Source of the DNA: Micractinium sp. NFX-FRZ | Lineage: Eukaryota > Chlorophyta > Trebouxiophyceae > Chlorellales > Chlorellaceae | DNA: 64,000 nucleotides | Reading direction: 5' to 3' | Assembly: GCA_029339195.1 (NCBI GenBank) | Contig: JAPTJF010000017.1 | Span: forward strand, 62,001 to 126,000 | Part shown: positions 1 to 11,436 of the stretch, piece after piece | Layout of the letters: the number at the start of each line of letters is the position of its first letter | Position numbering within the stretch: the first letter of the stretch is position 1 | Program-made: the position numbers and the translations under genes | Notes under the pieces: generated by a model | What the model was told of the DNA's origin: nothing | Databases searched by the model: none | The model's input: the letters and a program-made list of their open reading frames with translations, nothing else

Positions 1-169
1 GGTGCACTCCCCCTCTCCCCTCTCCCCCGTTCCCCGGGCTGCATTGTCTGGCGGGCATCTTAAACAACGCTCACGCTTTGAAGTCCTGACCACTCGCCTT
101 GGCCTCAGCACATGCCACATGTGACCCTCACCCCTATCTCTTCTTCCCCACATTTCCCTTGAACCGCAG

Positions 170-1845
170 CGCCTGGCGGGCATCCTGAACAATGCGCTGA
201 ACGCCGCGGCGGTGCCCCACGCGGGGGCAGGGTGGGAGGGGGCCACGGATGTGTCGAGTGAGGAGCTGCAGGGTGACGGGTACGACGAGCGCCCGGTGGA
301 CCGCAGGTACGGGCTGTAACTCGTTTGGAGGCTGTTGCTGCAGCCGGGGCCTCTTTGCCAGGCAGTATCTTGTGGGGCCTCCGCCTGCTGTGGAGGGGGT
401 ACATGTTTGCAGCAGGCGGAGGTCTGGGTTGCGGTGGGGGACAGGGTGCCGGGGGCGCATATTTTTGATCTCCGCTCTGTGCTGCCCTGCCCTGCCACTG
501 CCCTGATCTGCTTGTGCCCTGCAGCGACGATACGGAACTGGCCGACCCTTACCCAATTATTGAATGCAGCAATGCTGAGGACCTGGCAGCCGCGCTGCAG
601 TCGCGCGTGGTCGTGCTGAGGCAGCAGGCACAGCAGGCGGCGGCCGAGCACGAGGAGGTGAGGGGGCACGACGGCACTGACAGCAGGCCATCATCTGATC
701 ATTGGAACAGGGAGGGTGGGGGGCAGTGTTTGGTACGGGAGGGGGTGCATGCAGCAGGTCTGGCACCACCAGGGCTTCCTCCCTGTGTGTTGGTCATCCA
801 CCCTCACCTGTGCACCACACCGACACGGCTCTTGGTGCATCCCACCATTCGTGTCACTTGTGCCCCGCGCAGGTGACCCACCTGCATGCTGAGCTGCGCG
901 AGCGTGGCGACAGCCTGGTGGCCATGCAAGCCCAGCTGGAGATGGCCAAAGCGGACGCCCGCAGGCTGCCCCAGGCAAGCACGGCTGGTCCTGTGTTTTT
1001 CATGTTTGCAATTTACCTTGCATTGTTGATCCAAATTTTGTGCATGTGTGTTGAAATCCTGAGAGCCCCGCCCGGCTGGCTGCCTGGCTTGCTGGCTGGC
1101 TAGATAGGGTAGGCAGTGTGTGCTGCGGGGTGGGCCGCCGAGCCCAGCCCAGCCCAGCCCCCGCCACACACCATGCTCCACCGCCTGCCTGCCCTGCCTC
1201 CTCGCCTCCCTGCAGGTGCAGCAGTACGCCCGGGACCTGGAGTGGCAGCTGCTGCAGGAGCAGCAGGCCCGCCGGGCGCAGCTGGAGGAGGAGGGGACCA
1301 AGGCTGGGGCGGCAGCCGCAGAGTCCCCGACTGCTGCGCCTGCCGCTGACCCAGACCCTGTAGCTACTGCCATGGCTAGCGAGCTGAACCAGGCGGTGAC
1401 TGCCCCGCCGCGCCGGGGGCGGGGGCGCCCGCGTGGCTCGGGCAAGCGCCAGGCGGGCGCCACGGGTGCAGAGGGCACGGGTGCAGAGGGCATGGCTGCA
1501 GAGGTGGCGGCGCTCAAGGCTGAGCTGGCAAAGGCGGAGAGGCACCTGGAGGCGTATGACAAGGTGAGGCTGGGGTAAGGTGCTGAAGGCTTTGTCTGCA
1601 CTCTACTCTGCTTGTCCAGTCCCATGCCGAGCCTTGGGGGAGAGGAGGAGCAGGTGGGCTGAGGCATGCATGCAGTGGGCGATTGTGTTTGGTTTTGCTT
1701 GCTTTGCGCTGGCAACTTTGCTGGTGCCGCCGCGGCTGCTGCCTCATTCCAATCTGCGCAGATGGTGCACACGCTGGAGGGCAGGATCGAGGAGCTGCAG
1801 GGGCACGATGAGGGGGCTCAGCAGGCGGCAGCAGGGGCGCACTGA
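170..1845 (+). CDS. Coiled-coil protein with AT-hook-like motif, 3' part (5' end outside window)
   Basis: Five visible exons (170-306, 525-657, 873-974, 1216-1563, 1762-1845) join in frame and end at a TGA at 1843-1845, giving about 267 residues. The start lies before the window. The protein is mostly charged helix with Gln/Glu/Ala heptads typical of coiled coils, for example VQQYARDLEWQLLQEQQ. Around visible residue 190 it carries RRGRGRPRGSGKR, which resembles an AT-hook DNA minor-groove binder; a Gly/Ala/Thr linker and another helix follow. Intron 3 appears to use a GC donor at 975. I do not recognise the family; a nuclear, DNA- or chromatin-associated role is only an inference from the AT-hook-like stretch. 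The exon structure is well supported by phase, the function is not. Confidence 0.6.
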
Positions 1846-1972
1846 CCCAAGAAGGGGCGAGCAGCGAGCAGTGCTGCCCCAGGAGCAAGCCAAGACCGGC
1901 ACAGCTGGCCAGAGAAAATAAAGAAGCAGCTGGAAACATAAACTTTCGCATGAATGACTGCATGCATTGCAA

Positions 1973-1977
1973 TGTAA
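1973..1977 (+). terminator. TGTAA polyadenylation motif of the coiled-coil gene
   Basis: TGTAA lies 128 bases after the stop codon. This is the usual poly(A) signal of chlorophyte nuclear genes. The cleavage site itself cannot be seen. Confidence 0.5.
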
Positions 1978-2149
1978 GACGCCCGCCTTGTGTACTCGCT
2001 TCTCTTCGCAGACTGCACCAGACGAGTGTGGCAGTGGCGGCGCCACATCAGCTGTGGCGGCGGCATGGTGGTTCTGCTCATGCCGCTCTCGCGCCTGCTT
2101 ATTTCCGTGACTCATACACAGATACGAACCCGACATCCCTTCAACGTTT

Positions 2150-4410
2150 ATGGAGCGCACAGTGCAGGTGGTGGTCGTGAACCCGCCCAACGCGCCTTCG
2201 ACAGAGTGCGACGAAGCTATTGCCCGTGCCCTCACGGAGGATGACGGCGATCGAGCGAGTGACGGGAGCAGCCTTTCGGAACCCTCAGCCCCACCGCTGC
2301 CGCTGCCGCTGCCGCTGCCGTTGCCGCCGGCGACGGCGCAGCAAGGTGCCGGAGAGCAGCAAGTGGGCGGGCCTGGCGGCAGCGAGCACAGCTCTCTAGA
2401 AGCTGTCTCTCGCTACGACGAGCAGCTGGCACGCGAGCTTCAGGAGGAAGAGCTGCAGCACCTGAGTGCCGATGAGAGGGGTGAGTGCGCCACGAGGAGT
2501 GGCTGTTTGCCGACTGGTCAAGGCGGGCAGCTGTAGACCGGCAATCCTGTCGCACACTACCGCTGCGTGCTTGCATCAAACTATGCGTTCCCGCTCTCCT
2601 TCCCGGCTGTGCTGTCCCCTTGCTGCCACTGCAGACCGCCTGGCGACGCTGCCCAGCCTGCTGGGTGAGTCGCCGCTGGCGCGTGCGCTCAGCGAGCGGC
2701 TGGCCGGCCTGGCTGGCGCCTCTTTTGCCAAGGTATGAGCTTGTGGCAGCAGCAGCAGCTCATGCTCATATGCATGAGTTATGCCTGACATCAGCGAGTG
2801 AGGGCCGCATGCAGCCCTGCTTGAAAGAGCCAGCATGCTACTCACAGGCGCTTGCTTGCCTGCCTGCCTGTATTATAGATTTTTACTGTGGAACCTGCCC
2901 TGCTGCCTGCTCATCGAGACGTTGCCTGCAGCTCATACCGCGGGTGAACAGCGGCGCTTCGGTTGCCGCCAAGGCAGCGGCGGCGGCGGCGCCGCCGCCC
3001 CCAGAGGAGCCCAGCGGGCGGGCCCTGCTGGACCAGCGGCTGCGCCTGTTCTGCCTGGTGGAGCGGGTGGTCAAGGGTGACGGGGCCTGCCAGTTCCGCA
3101 GCCTGGCGGATCAGCTGTACAGGTGGGCTGGCTGGCAGTACAGCCTTCCAATGTGCTGTACTGTATACATGTGTGGTACCCTGCTGTGCAGGTGATCTGC
3201 CAATTGCCTGTACATCAATCCCAACATGTTGTACTGTATACAGGGGTGCTACCTCGTTTTGAGGTCTGCGCCGTTGCCAGCATGCCCGCTGCTATGCTCG
3301 CCAGGGCATCGCCTGCCTGCTTGGGGCCGCATGTGCCTGCCACCTGCGCAGCCTCTGTCGGCCAGCTCTGCAGCTGGGGTTGCTGACATGGTGTGAGGCT
3401 GCGCACTAACCCCGTCTGATTTGGCATGCTGCTCGATCTGCCTGCCTGCTACCTGCCCATGCCTACCTGTCTGCTGCTTGTTTCCTGCTGCCGTTTCATG
3501 GGCTGGTCCTGCTTCATCATCATCATTACATTTCAAGTCCACGGCTTGCGCTGCTCCTCAGCTAGACAGCCTCTGCATGCACTATTCCTGGCCCCCGCCC
3601 TGCTGCCGCGCAGGACGGAGAAGCTGCATGCGTTTGTGCGGGAGCGGGTGTGCCAGCAGCTGCGGCAGCATGCCGACTGGTACTGCGGCCACGTGCCCGG
3701 CGACTACCAGCGGTACTGTGATGACATGGCACGCAGCGCCACGTGGGGAGACCACGTCACGCTGCAGGCCAGTGGGGCCAGGGAGGGGGCAGGGGCCTGG
3801 GCCTGCACGACACGCACGCTGCTTTGCCCCGGGGCCAGGCTGCACACAGTGGCGGGCCAGGGACGATGGGCAAGGCGCGCATGCCTGCACATTCTGGAGG
3901 ACAGTGCGCTGAGCTGGCGATGCCTTCCCTTGGGGCGGGCTGGGCATCCAGGTTGGTCAGGTGTGTAGCAATTGCTGACCTCAAACCGAGCACCACCCCC
4001 GCCTGCAGGCTGCCGCCGACGCATTCGGCGCCCGCATCTGGGTGCTGACCTCTTATGAGGGGGCAGCCTTCCTGGAGATTGAGCCCCGCCAGCGGGCCAG
4101 CACCAGAGTCCTGCTCCTGTCCTTCTTTGCCGAGGTGCAGAGGGTGCTGGGGAGCAGGGGTGTTGCCGGGCTGGGGCGTTGCGCTTGGGAGGGAGGCCAG
4201 GCAGCTGGGGCAGGCGCATCATGTGTCAGTGAGTGTGCATGGCTGCTTTGCAGTGCATGGCTGGCCGCCCTCACCCCAGGCTCACATGCCCCCCCCCCCC
4301 TGCAGATCCACTACAACGCCCTGTACCACGAGGACGACCCGCCCCCGCCGCCTCCCGGGGGGAAGCTGCTGGGCAGCAGAAGGCTGCATGCACTGCTGCT
4401 CGGGGTGTGA
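2150..4410 (+). CDS. OTU-family deubiquitinase (plant OTU9-11 type)
   Basis: Six exons (2150-2480, 2635-2732, 2932-3122, 3614-3767, 4009-4134, 4306-4410) give about 334 residues. The OTU domain spans roughly residues 180-310. It starts with VKGDGACQFRSLADQLY, where Asp193 and catalytic Cys196 are seen, runs through WGDHVTLQ and AAADAFGARIWVLTSY, and ends with SFFAEIHYNALY, where His302 completes the triad. The order and spacing match plant OTU9-11 cysteine proteases that cut ubiquitin chains. The N-terminal part is acidic and proline-rich with a YDEQLARELQEEEL helix resembling ubiquitin-interacting motifs. Intron 4 needs a GC donor (3768) to restore the conserved GDHVTLQAAAD stretch. The last exon is less certain: splicing from about 4404 to 4490 could give another C-terminus ending near 4571. 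Confidence 0.9.
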
Positions 4411-5230
4411 ACCCAGCCTCCTGGCCCCATTCTTCCTCGTACCCCCACTGCTGCTGCTGCTGTGTGCTGTACTGTCTTTTGTGTTACAGATATCGCAGTG
4501 AGGAGGTGTGGGAGATGGAGAAGGCGGGAGGCAGAGAGAGATCGCTTTATGATCAAATGTTTTTTGAATGAGGGAACGACAGCCAGGCAAGCCCGCCCAG
4601 AAAAGTGGGGGTGCTGGAGGGCGGGAGAAGCGTTTTTTTTGACGGGGTGCAGCGAGGGGAAGGATGGTGGGTGGGGTGGCGGGGGGCAGAGGGAGAGAGT
4701 GGCACAAGCATGCTGTGTGGATCTCTAAAGAGGTAAGGGATGGTACCGGTACATTTGATCTTTTTGGCAAAGTGCTGTTTTCTGTGAGGTCAGTAGGCGG
4801 TCAATGAAACAAGCGGTGCAGATGGGGTGCGTGCCACGCTGCGCTGCCAGCGAGGCAGGTGAGGCGGGGTGCGCTGCACTGGTCAAGCGGTGCTGTGCGA
4901 GGGTCATCCGAAGCACCCAGGCAGCCACAGTCTTGCAGGGCTGGCTGGTGAGGTGAGAAGGGGGGAGCGGGCAGAGAAGGGGGGCAGGGGAGGCCCGCGC
5001 TGCACTCCCAGCAAGGCGGAGCATGCAAAGCGTGAACCAGCTAAGCAAAGCTGTCATATCGTCACCTTCCATTTGGCTGCTTTGCTGCCCTGCCCCGGGG
5101 CTGTAAACAAATCATGAAGACGGGGGCACAAGCTACGTCCGTATGTGCTAGGCAGCCGGCCAGCACGAGTCTGGCTCACAGCAGGGAGCGGGGCCAGCGT
5201 GTGTGCATGGCAGCCGCAGATCCCTGCCAT
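4411..5230. other. Convergent 3' region between OTU and HDAC genes
   Basis: About 820 bases without a convincing gene. It should hold the 3' UTRs of both flanking genes. A TGTAA sits at 5102-5106 on the plus strand and its complement at 4484-4488, so the two transcripts may overlap if these signals are used. Confidence 0.4.
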
Positions 5231-8200
5231 TTACTGCTGCTGCTGCTGCTGCTGGTTGGCAGGCTCATCGGCTGCCGGGGCTGCCTGCTGCTCCCGCTGG
5301 CGCACCAGCTGCATGGACTCGTCATCCAGCAGTGCCGGGGACAGCCGCTGATGTGGCGCCATGTGGCCAGGGCGCTTCAGCACCACAGCCTTCACCGCCA
5401 GCCCCTTCCAGCTGGGCGACGGCTGCCTGCTGCCGGTGGCCGCGGCGGCACCAGCTGCCGCCGCAGGCTGCTGCCCCAGCGCCAGAGGCGGCGCGCCGTT
5501 GGAGGGCAGCTGCCCCGAGGCAGGGGTGGCAGAGGCCAGGAGCTGCTCGCCAGCGGGCGTGATGACAGGGCCGATGCCGCAGCCCTCTGCCGGGGCCGCC
5601 GGCGACAGGCTGCCCGAGGTGAGGCCCGCGCTGCCGTGGCTGTCACCAGCGTCGATGCAGCCGCCGTTGTTGCCGTCAGAGGTGCTGCCAGACCCAAGGT
5701 CGGCGCTGTCGCTGATGGGGAGCGTGTCGGAGGCAAGGCCCTGCTCCTGCTGCGCCCGTGGGCTGGCACCTGGCGAGGCCCAGCCGCTGCCCAGCGGCTC
5801 AAGCCTGTCGGCACCCGCCCGCTCTTCCTCCTCCTCGCTGGTGCCCTGGCTCAGCTCCTGCTCGCCGGACGCCAGGTCAGCATCAGACTCCCAGCCGCTG
5901 CCGCCATGGTACTCTGCAGGCAGGCAGGCAGGCAGGAGCGGAGCAGAACGCATGTTGGCGTGGGGAAGCGCGTGCGCGCCCAAAATGGTGTGCTCGGGGA
6001 CAGCAGTGTCGGCCCGCCTCATTTCCCTGGCCGCCGCCCTGCACCCTTCCGTCCCGTGCACACCCCTGCCTGTGCCTACCGCCGCCACGCGCTGCATGCC
6101 GCGTGCCCCGTCACACTTCCACCCACCAAACCCCGGCACTCACGTTGGTGAGGCGTGTCGGTCTCCTCCTCCAGGCCATCCAGCCCGGGCGGCGGCGGCC
6201 GCGTGTGGCGCAGGCGGGGCATGCTGCCCAGCAGCGCCTCCCCCTCCTCCAGCCCCTCATCCATCCCCAGCTCCTCGCCGTCATCCCCGCACAAGCCGCT
6301 GCGCGGGCTCTTCACCTCCTCCTCATCTGCCCCTTCCCCATCGTTGCCCCCGGCTGCAGCCTCCACGCGCCGCGCCTTCATGGCTGCCAGCTGCTCCTGC
6401 CGGGCGGCGGCTGCAGCCAGGACCTTGAACTGCTGCTGCACCACGCCGCGCATGCAGTCCCAGTAGCGGGCCTGGATGCGCATGACCTGCAGGGAGGGGC
6501 GGGGCATGAGGAAAGGCAGGAAAAGGTGGGGGTGAGGAGTTGAAGATCGGCGAGGCAGCGAGCACCGGTCAAGCACACGGTCGTGACAGGCTGGCAGGCA
6601 GAAGGGGCCTTTCATCATTTGCACTCCCAAATCACTCAAGCCAAGCCAGGCCCGCGCACCTGTGCCACCGCGCTCAGCGCGTCAGCGCGGGCGGGCCGCT
6701 CGGGGGTGGGCAGCGGCGGCGGCCGCTCGCCCAGCAGCACGCGCAGCACCGCCTCTGTGCCCTTGGCGGTGGACAGCAGGTTGTAGCCGCCCTCCAGCAG
6801 CGCCACGGTGGGCGCCACCAACTGCAGCTGCGCCGCCATGTGCGCGTAGCACTCGGGGGTGAGGTGGCAGCCGCCGATGGGGTCGCCCTCGGCGGCATCA
6901 AAGCCAGCAGAGATGATGACCAGGTCGGGGGCGTACTCTGCAGGGGAAGGTCATGGGTAGAAGGGAGAGGCAGGAGGGTGCTGGTGATGCGCTTGACGGG
7001 CAGGCGGGTGCTGGTGAGGCAGCAGGCGGCAAGCGGAGCAGAAGGAGGAGAGGGGCAGCGCAGGGGAACAGAAGGAGGTGAGGGGCAGCACAGGGGAACA
7101 GAAGGAGGGCAGGGGCAGCACAGGGGAACAGAAGGAGGGGAGGGGCAGCACAGGGGAACAGAAGGAGGGGAGGGGCAGCACAGGGGAACAGAAGGAGGGG
7201 AGGGGCAGCGCAGGGCAGCTGCCATATCACATCAGCTTTCACTTGCAAGCAAGCGTCGTACCCTGCCTGCACTCCCGCCCTGCACTGCCTGGCATCCATG
7301 CGCCGCCCAGCCCAGCCCCAAGACCAGGTCCAGGTCACTCACCATAGGCGATGGGCAGCACCACATGGTGGAAGGCAGCCATGTAGTCTGCGTTGCGCAT
7401 GCCGCCGCAGGGCCAGGGCACGTTGACGCTGTAGCCCTCGCCCGCGCCCTCGCCCACCTCATGCGCCGCACCGGTGCCGGGGTAGAAGGAGCCGCTGCAT
7501 TGCATGGAAGGTGGGGAAGTGGGGTGAGCATGCAACCAGCTGGAGCACATGCTAGGCGGACGTGCAGGCAGGAGCACGCGGGCAGCGCTGCCTTGGCAAT
7601 GGGAGCACATTGCTTGCTGCAGGCCCCACACAGCGTCCCTTTTGGGCCCAGCACTCAGCCTCTCCCCTCCCGTTGCCCCTCACCCGTCGTAGCGGTGCAG
7701 GCTCATGTAGAGCACTGAGGAGTCCCCCTCAAAGATGTGCTGCGTGCCGTTGCCGTGGTGCACGTCCCAATCCAGCACCAGCACGCGCTCCGCTCCAGCC
7801 GCCTGCGCACAGAGTCAGAACAGGAGAACACGGGGCAGTGTGGTGAGCACCGGCGCACGCAGGCTGCGTTGAAGCTGCGCAGAACCGCAGGTGAATCGCT
7901 TGCAACTGCTCTGCTCTCATGCTCTGCTATCGGAAAGTTACGAATGGAGGCCGCCAGCCGTGCCGCGACAACAAGCTGCAAGAGCACACCCCTGCTAGCG
8001 CCGCTCCCCTGTCCCCGCCTGCTGCCCGGCCACCGCACCTGCGCAGCGCGTGCTGCGATGCCGGCGTTGTTGAAGAAGCAGAAGCCCATGGCGGTGTTGC
8101 TCTCGGCATGGTGGCCAGGGGGGCGCACCACGGCCACGCCTGCACGCGCCTCGCCACGCATCACTGCCGTGGACACATCCACGCACGCACCCGCCGACAG

Positions 8201-9652
8201 CTTGGCACACATTGCAGTGTGCTGGTTCACGTAGGTGTCTGCACAGCGCGGCACGAGAGAGGGGAGGGTCAGGGGCAGGGACGACATGCGGGAGGAGCGC
8301 GCACGCACGGGCAGCAGCACTGCCGAGGCCCCGCTGGTTCAAGTATAGACCCTCCGCAGCCAGCTGTTGCCTCCCTGCGGTGCTCAGCAACCTCCCTAAT
8401 GTGAGCACTCAACCTGCACACACACCCCAGCCCCCAGCACCTGGCGAGAAGTGCAGGCCAGCGTTGCCCTGCAGGCGGCTCTGCTCCGACAGCACATCCA
8501 CCGCCTCCAGCAGCTCTGGAATGTGGCAGGCACCAATCTCATCGGGCGTGGCCTCGCGCGCCGGCAGCCGGCGGCAGCGCCCCGCCAGCTCAGCAGCCTG
8601 CAGGCGCGCCATGACGGCACGCACGCGGTCGGGGCGCTCCGGGTGCATGCTGCTGCCGCCGCCCTCCTCGTGCAGCTCCATGCGCTCATCCCAGCTGATC
8701 ACAGTCAGCGCATCGCCCTGTGCGCAAGACAAACAGCAAAAGAGCAGGGTCAGGAGAGTGGTTGACACACAACCGGCACGCACGTACCGCACCGCGTGTG
8801 TGGCAAACACCAGCACAGCAGCAGCAACGAAGCCGTGCAGCCAGCGGCCACAACAGCAACAGCAGCAGTGAGGACGTGCACTGAGCAACTCAGCAGCAGC
8901 ACCCAGCTGCAGGCAACAACTCGCACCTGTAGGCGCGGGCGGTGCAGCGCGGCGGCGGAGGCCACGGTGGGCTGAAAGATGTCGTCATCGTGTGCCGTCA
9001 TGTGGCCGCAGTCCATGCAGATGTGACCCCACAGCGGCCCGGTGCAGTTGGTGCAGTGCCGCACTGACAGCATGTCCATGTCATCACCGCTCTCATAGCC
9101 AGTGGCGCTGGCGGGGCGCTCCATTGCTGACGGCTGCAGGCTGGAAGGCTCCTCATCGTCGTCGGCTGCTGCTTGCGAGAGCTGCTGCTGTGGCAGCAGC
9201 GGCGCCGGCGGCGGTGAGGCTGCGCTGCCACCCAGCTCAACCATGGGCACAAAGCTGGACACATGCTCCTGCTCCTGCTGCTGCTGCTGCTGCACTTGTT
9301 GCTGCTTCTGCTCCGAATCGAACGGCAGATCGGCAGCGGCTGCAGCTGCCGCTGCTGCCGACGGCTTGAGGGCCGCAAACGGGCTGGGGCTGCGCGACGC
9401 TGGAAGCGGAAGCGCAGCAGCAGGAGCCGTCGCTGTGTCCACCTGCATGGCATCAGCGTGTGTGGCTGGCGGCTCTTCTGCGCTGCCTGCTGCCGCTGTT
9501 ACTGCTACTGGTTGTAGCGACGGCGACGGCGCGGCTGGCAGGAGCGGAGCCGACACCGTCACGACACCAGCAGGGTGCGAGTCGTCAAAGTGCATGGCAC
9601 CAGGCAGGTAGGCTGGGCTAGGCGGCTGGCCGCCACCCATCTCTGAGACCAT
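5231..9652 (-). CDS. Class II histone deacetylase with N-terminal zinc-finger-like motif
   Basis: Eight exons (9652-8927, 8717-8441, 8238-8039, 7802-7684, 7494-7343, 6937-6660, 6486-6144, 5913-5231) join in phase to about 925 residues. The deacetylase domain covers roughly residues 245-590. Active-site features are present: RPPGHHAES (His377/His378), [12 protein letters not shown] (Asp414, His416), [14 protein letters not shown] (Asp505) and LEGGYNL (Tyr543). These are the zinc ligands, charge-relay histidines and transition-state tyrosine of Rpd3/Hda1 enzymes, and the sequence fits the plant class II HDA5/15/18 group. The low-complexity N-terminal region has poly-Gln and poly-Ala runs and a Cys4 motif (C-x2-C-x8-C-x2-C, about residues 200-215). 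The C-terminal 330 residues are acidic and disordered and end in poly-Gln. An in-frame upstream extension to about 9757 exists but lacks support. Expected role: removal of acetyl groups from histone tails in the nucleus. Confidence 0.92.
7031..7216. repeat. 30-bp minisatellite in HDAC intron 5
   Basis: A G-rich unit of exactly 30 bp is repeated five full times (7051-7200) with partial copies on each side. Units differ by one or two bases. It lies wholly inside the intron between exons 7494-7343 and 6937-6660, and the reading frames through it are artefacts. Confidence 0.9.
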
Positions 9653-10539
9653 TGCCGGCCTGCAGGGGTGGCGAGAGCACACGCGAGCGTCAACAAGACG
9701 TAGAGAGACGGAGTAGGGGACGCAAGGCAGCGGAGCACGGGCGGGAGCGACGTGCAAGGCGCCTCCCCAAGAGCCCGCTATAGTGCGCTGCGAGGGCTAA
9801 AGCGATTTTAAAGTCGCAGCAGGGCCCGGGGAGCAATCGCGGCGCGCTTGCAGGGAGCAGAGCCCGCGCAGTCGATGGCCCGCCCCACCCCGTGCCTTCA
9901 GGCGCCCGCCCGCCCAGGCGCCGCGCCCAAACCCCGTGTGGTGGTCCTCGGCGGCCAAGAAGCCCCTCGGCGGGCGCTGATGCGCCCCTAAACGGGAACG
10001 CACCTACAGAAGGGCGGCCAGCGCCGCTCCTTGTCACGGACGCCTCCTGCAGACGGCTCCAAAGGGTTGAATAGGTCACACACGGCCGAATACCCTCCCC
10101 GCCCGGCGCGGAGAGCGACCGCAGCGGGAGGGCCCCAATTCCAGCGGGAAATTAGCGGCAAGTAGGGGTGCGCGTGCCGCGGAGGAGGAGAAAATCACGC
10201 TAAGAAGCGTTCCTGTTTGGCGCGCGGGCAAGCCAGCGTCAGAACAAGAAGGTTGGGGCCAGCGCCAGGTGGACTGCCGGGTGCAGTCGCGACGGCGCCA
10301 AACCAGATTGTTCTCTTGCAATTGAGCCAAGCACAGAGGTCCATACACCCCTCCAACGCTACTACTGCTTGACAAGGGACGATGGATGCCCTCGGCAAAC
10401 TCAGCAGGCCTAGAAGGCATTATGACTGCTGCCGAACGGGCACACCTCAACGGGCACGAGCGCCGGTCGACACGCCAGCTGGAGAGTCGGGCATACTTCC
10501 ATATTTGGGGGGCCCACCGGGGCTTGTCTATCAGTTTCC
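9653..10539. promoter_or_regulatory. Upstream region of the HDAC gene
   Basis: Nearly 890 bases with no supported gene. It contains the HDAC 5' region and possibly the promoter of the weak plus-strand gene at 10540. No TATA box or named element could be assigned. Confidence 0.35.
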
Positions 10540-11436
10540 ATGTCAGTTAGGATACAAGTGTTTGAGGCTACCCCCGGCGCTGTTGCAATGCCCCTGCCGT
10601 ATCTGCCCTCGAGCAGTCAACTCTTCATGCATCTGCGCAGGCCGCATCCTCCTTGCACCACGCCGCCTCAGCTACTAGCAGTTCCGGGCATGCCACTCTG
10701 GCACACCCCAGCTGGTCAGCACCCACCGGATTGAGCACCCACCGAATTCAGCACCCACCAGAGCACTGCGAGTTATGCGCGTGGACCACGCCGAGCACCC
10801 AGCACCCACAGGCAGCCCCCATCACTGGTACCCGGGGATGGGTGCATCATCTAAATGGGTGCAGCAACAGGAAGGCCTGCCTGTGCACGCCCTACGGGCC
10901 GCCATGGCTGGCCACTGCAGATGGCAGCGGCCGTGTGCCTGCTGGTGCTGCGGGTCCTGCTGCTGCTGCTGCTGCTGTCGGTTCCGTCTTGACCTGCAAT
11001 GCGCCGCCGCCTCTCTCCGCTGCTGCTGCTGCTACCGCTGCTGCGTCGCCCTCTCCTCCAGCGTCCAGCAGCGCTGCCGGCACCGGCAATGGGAACTGCA
11101 GAGCAGGTATGAGTTGGATCGGTGGGCAGAGCGAGTGGGCATACCGTTCCATGAGCAGGAGACTTGGCTAGACAGCTTGCCACTCAAGGTAGGAGAGCTT
11201 TGCCTCCGGCATAGGCCGTTGCATACACCCAGCAGCCCGCAAATGCCCGCACATGTCAGCCCAGCCCGCTGCACCTCTCTGCTGATGGCTCACCAACCGC
11301 TGGCGGCATCCTGCCCTTGTGCGCTCGACTTGCCCGGCGCCAGCACATGTCGCACACACACCTCCACCCGCAGCAGTACCCAGCCCACCCATCTGCACCT
11401 GTCCACTGCACCCACACCGCACCGGCCTGCCGCTAG
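10540..11436 (+). CDS. Possible small gene, exon structure unresolved
   Basis: Two stretches look coding. An ATG at 10540 opens MSVRIQVFEATPGAVAMPLP and runs on for some 30 residues without low complexity. Around 11106-11188 another frame encodes YELDRWAERVGIPFHEQETW, then LDSLPLK and a good GT donor. Between them lies an Ala/Pro/Ser-rich reading frame (about 10920-11105). I could not find splice sites that join all three in one consistent phase. A last exon at 11374-11436 would end in a TAG and overlap the MED6 stop by a few bases. No family is recognised, so this is a candidate only. Confidence 0.3.

Noticed and set aside
804..1772. 322-codon minus-strand frame
   Set aside because: It runs across introns and exons of the plus-strand coiled-coil gene, has Ser/Ala/Pro-rich shadow composition and no motifs.
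3150..3250. Repeated TGTACTGTATACA motif in OTU intron 3
   Set aside because: Two short AT-rich copies 73 bases apart resemble an exon-edge echo but share too little with the exon to count.
5114..6428. Long plus-strand frames (345 and 355 codons)
   Set aside because: They are antisense to HDAC exons 7 and 8, and composition follows the complementary codons.
6540..7718. 392-codon plus-strand frame with 10-residue repeats
   Set aside because: The repeats are the 30-bp intronic minisatellite; the rest is antisense HDAC.
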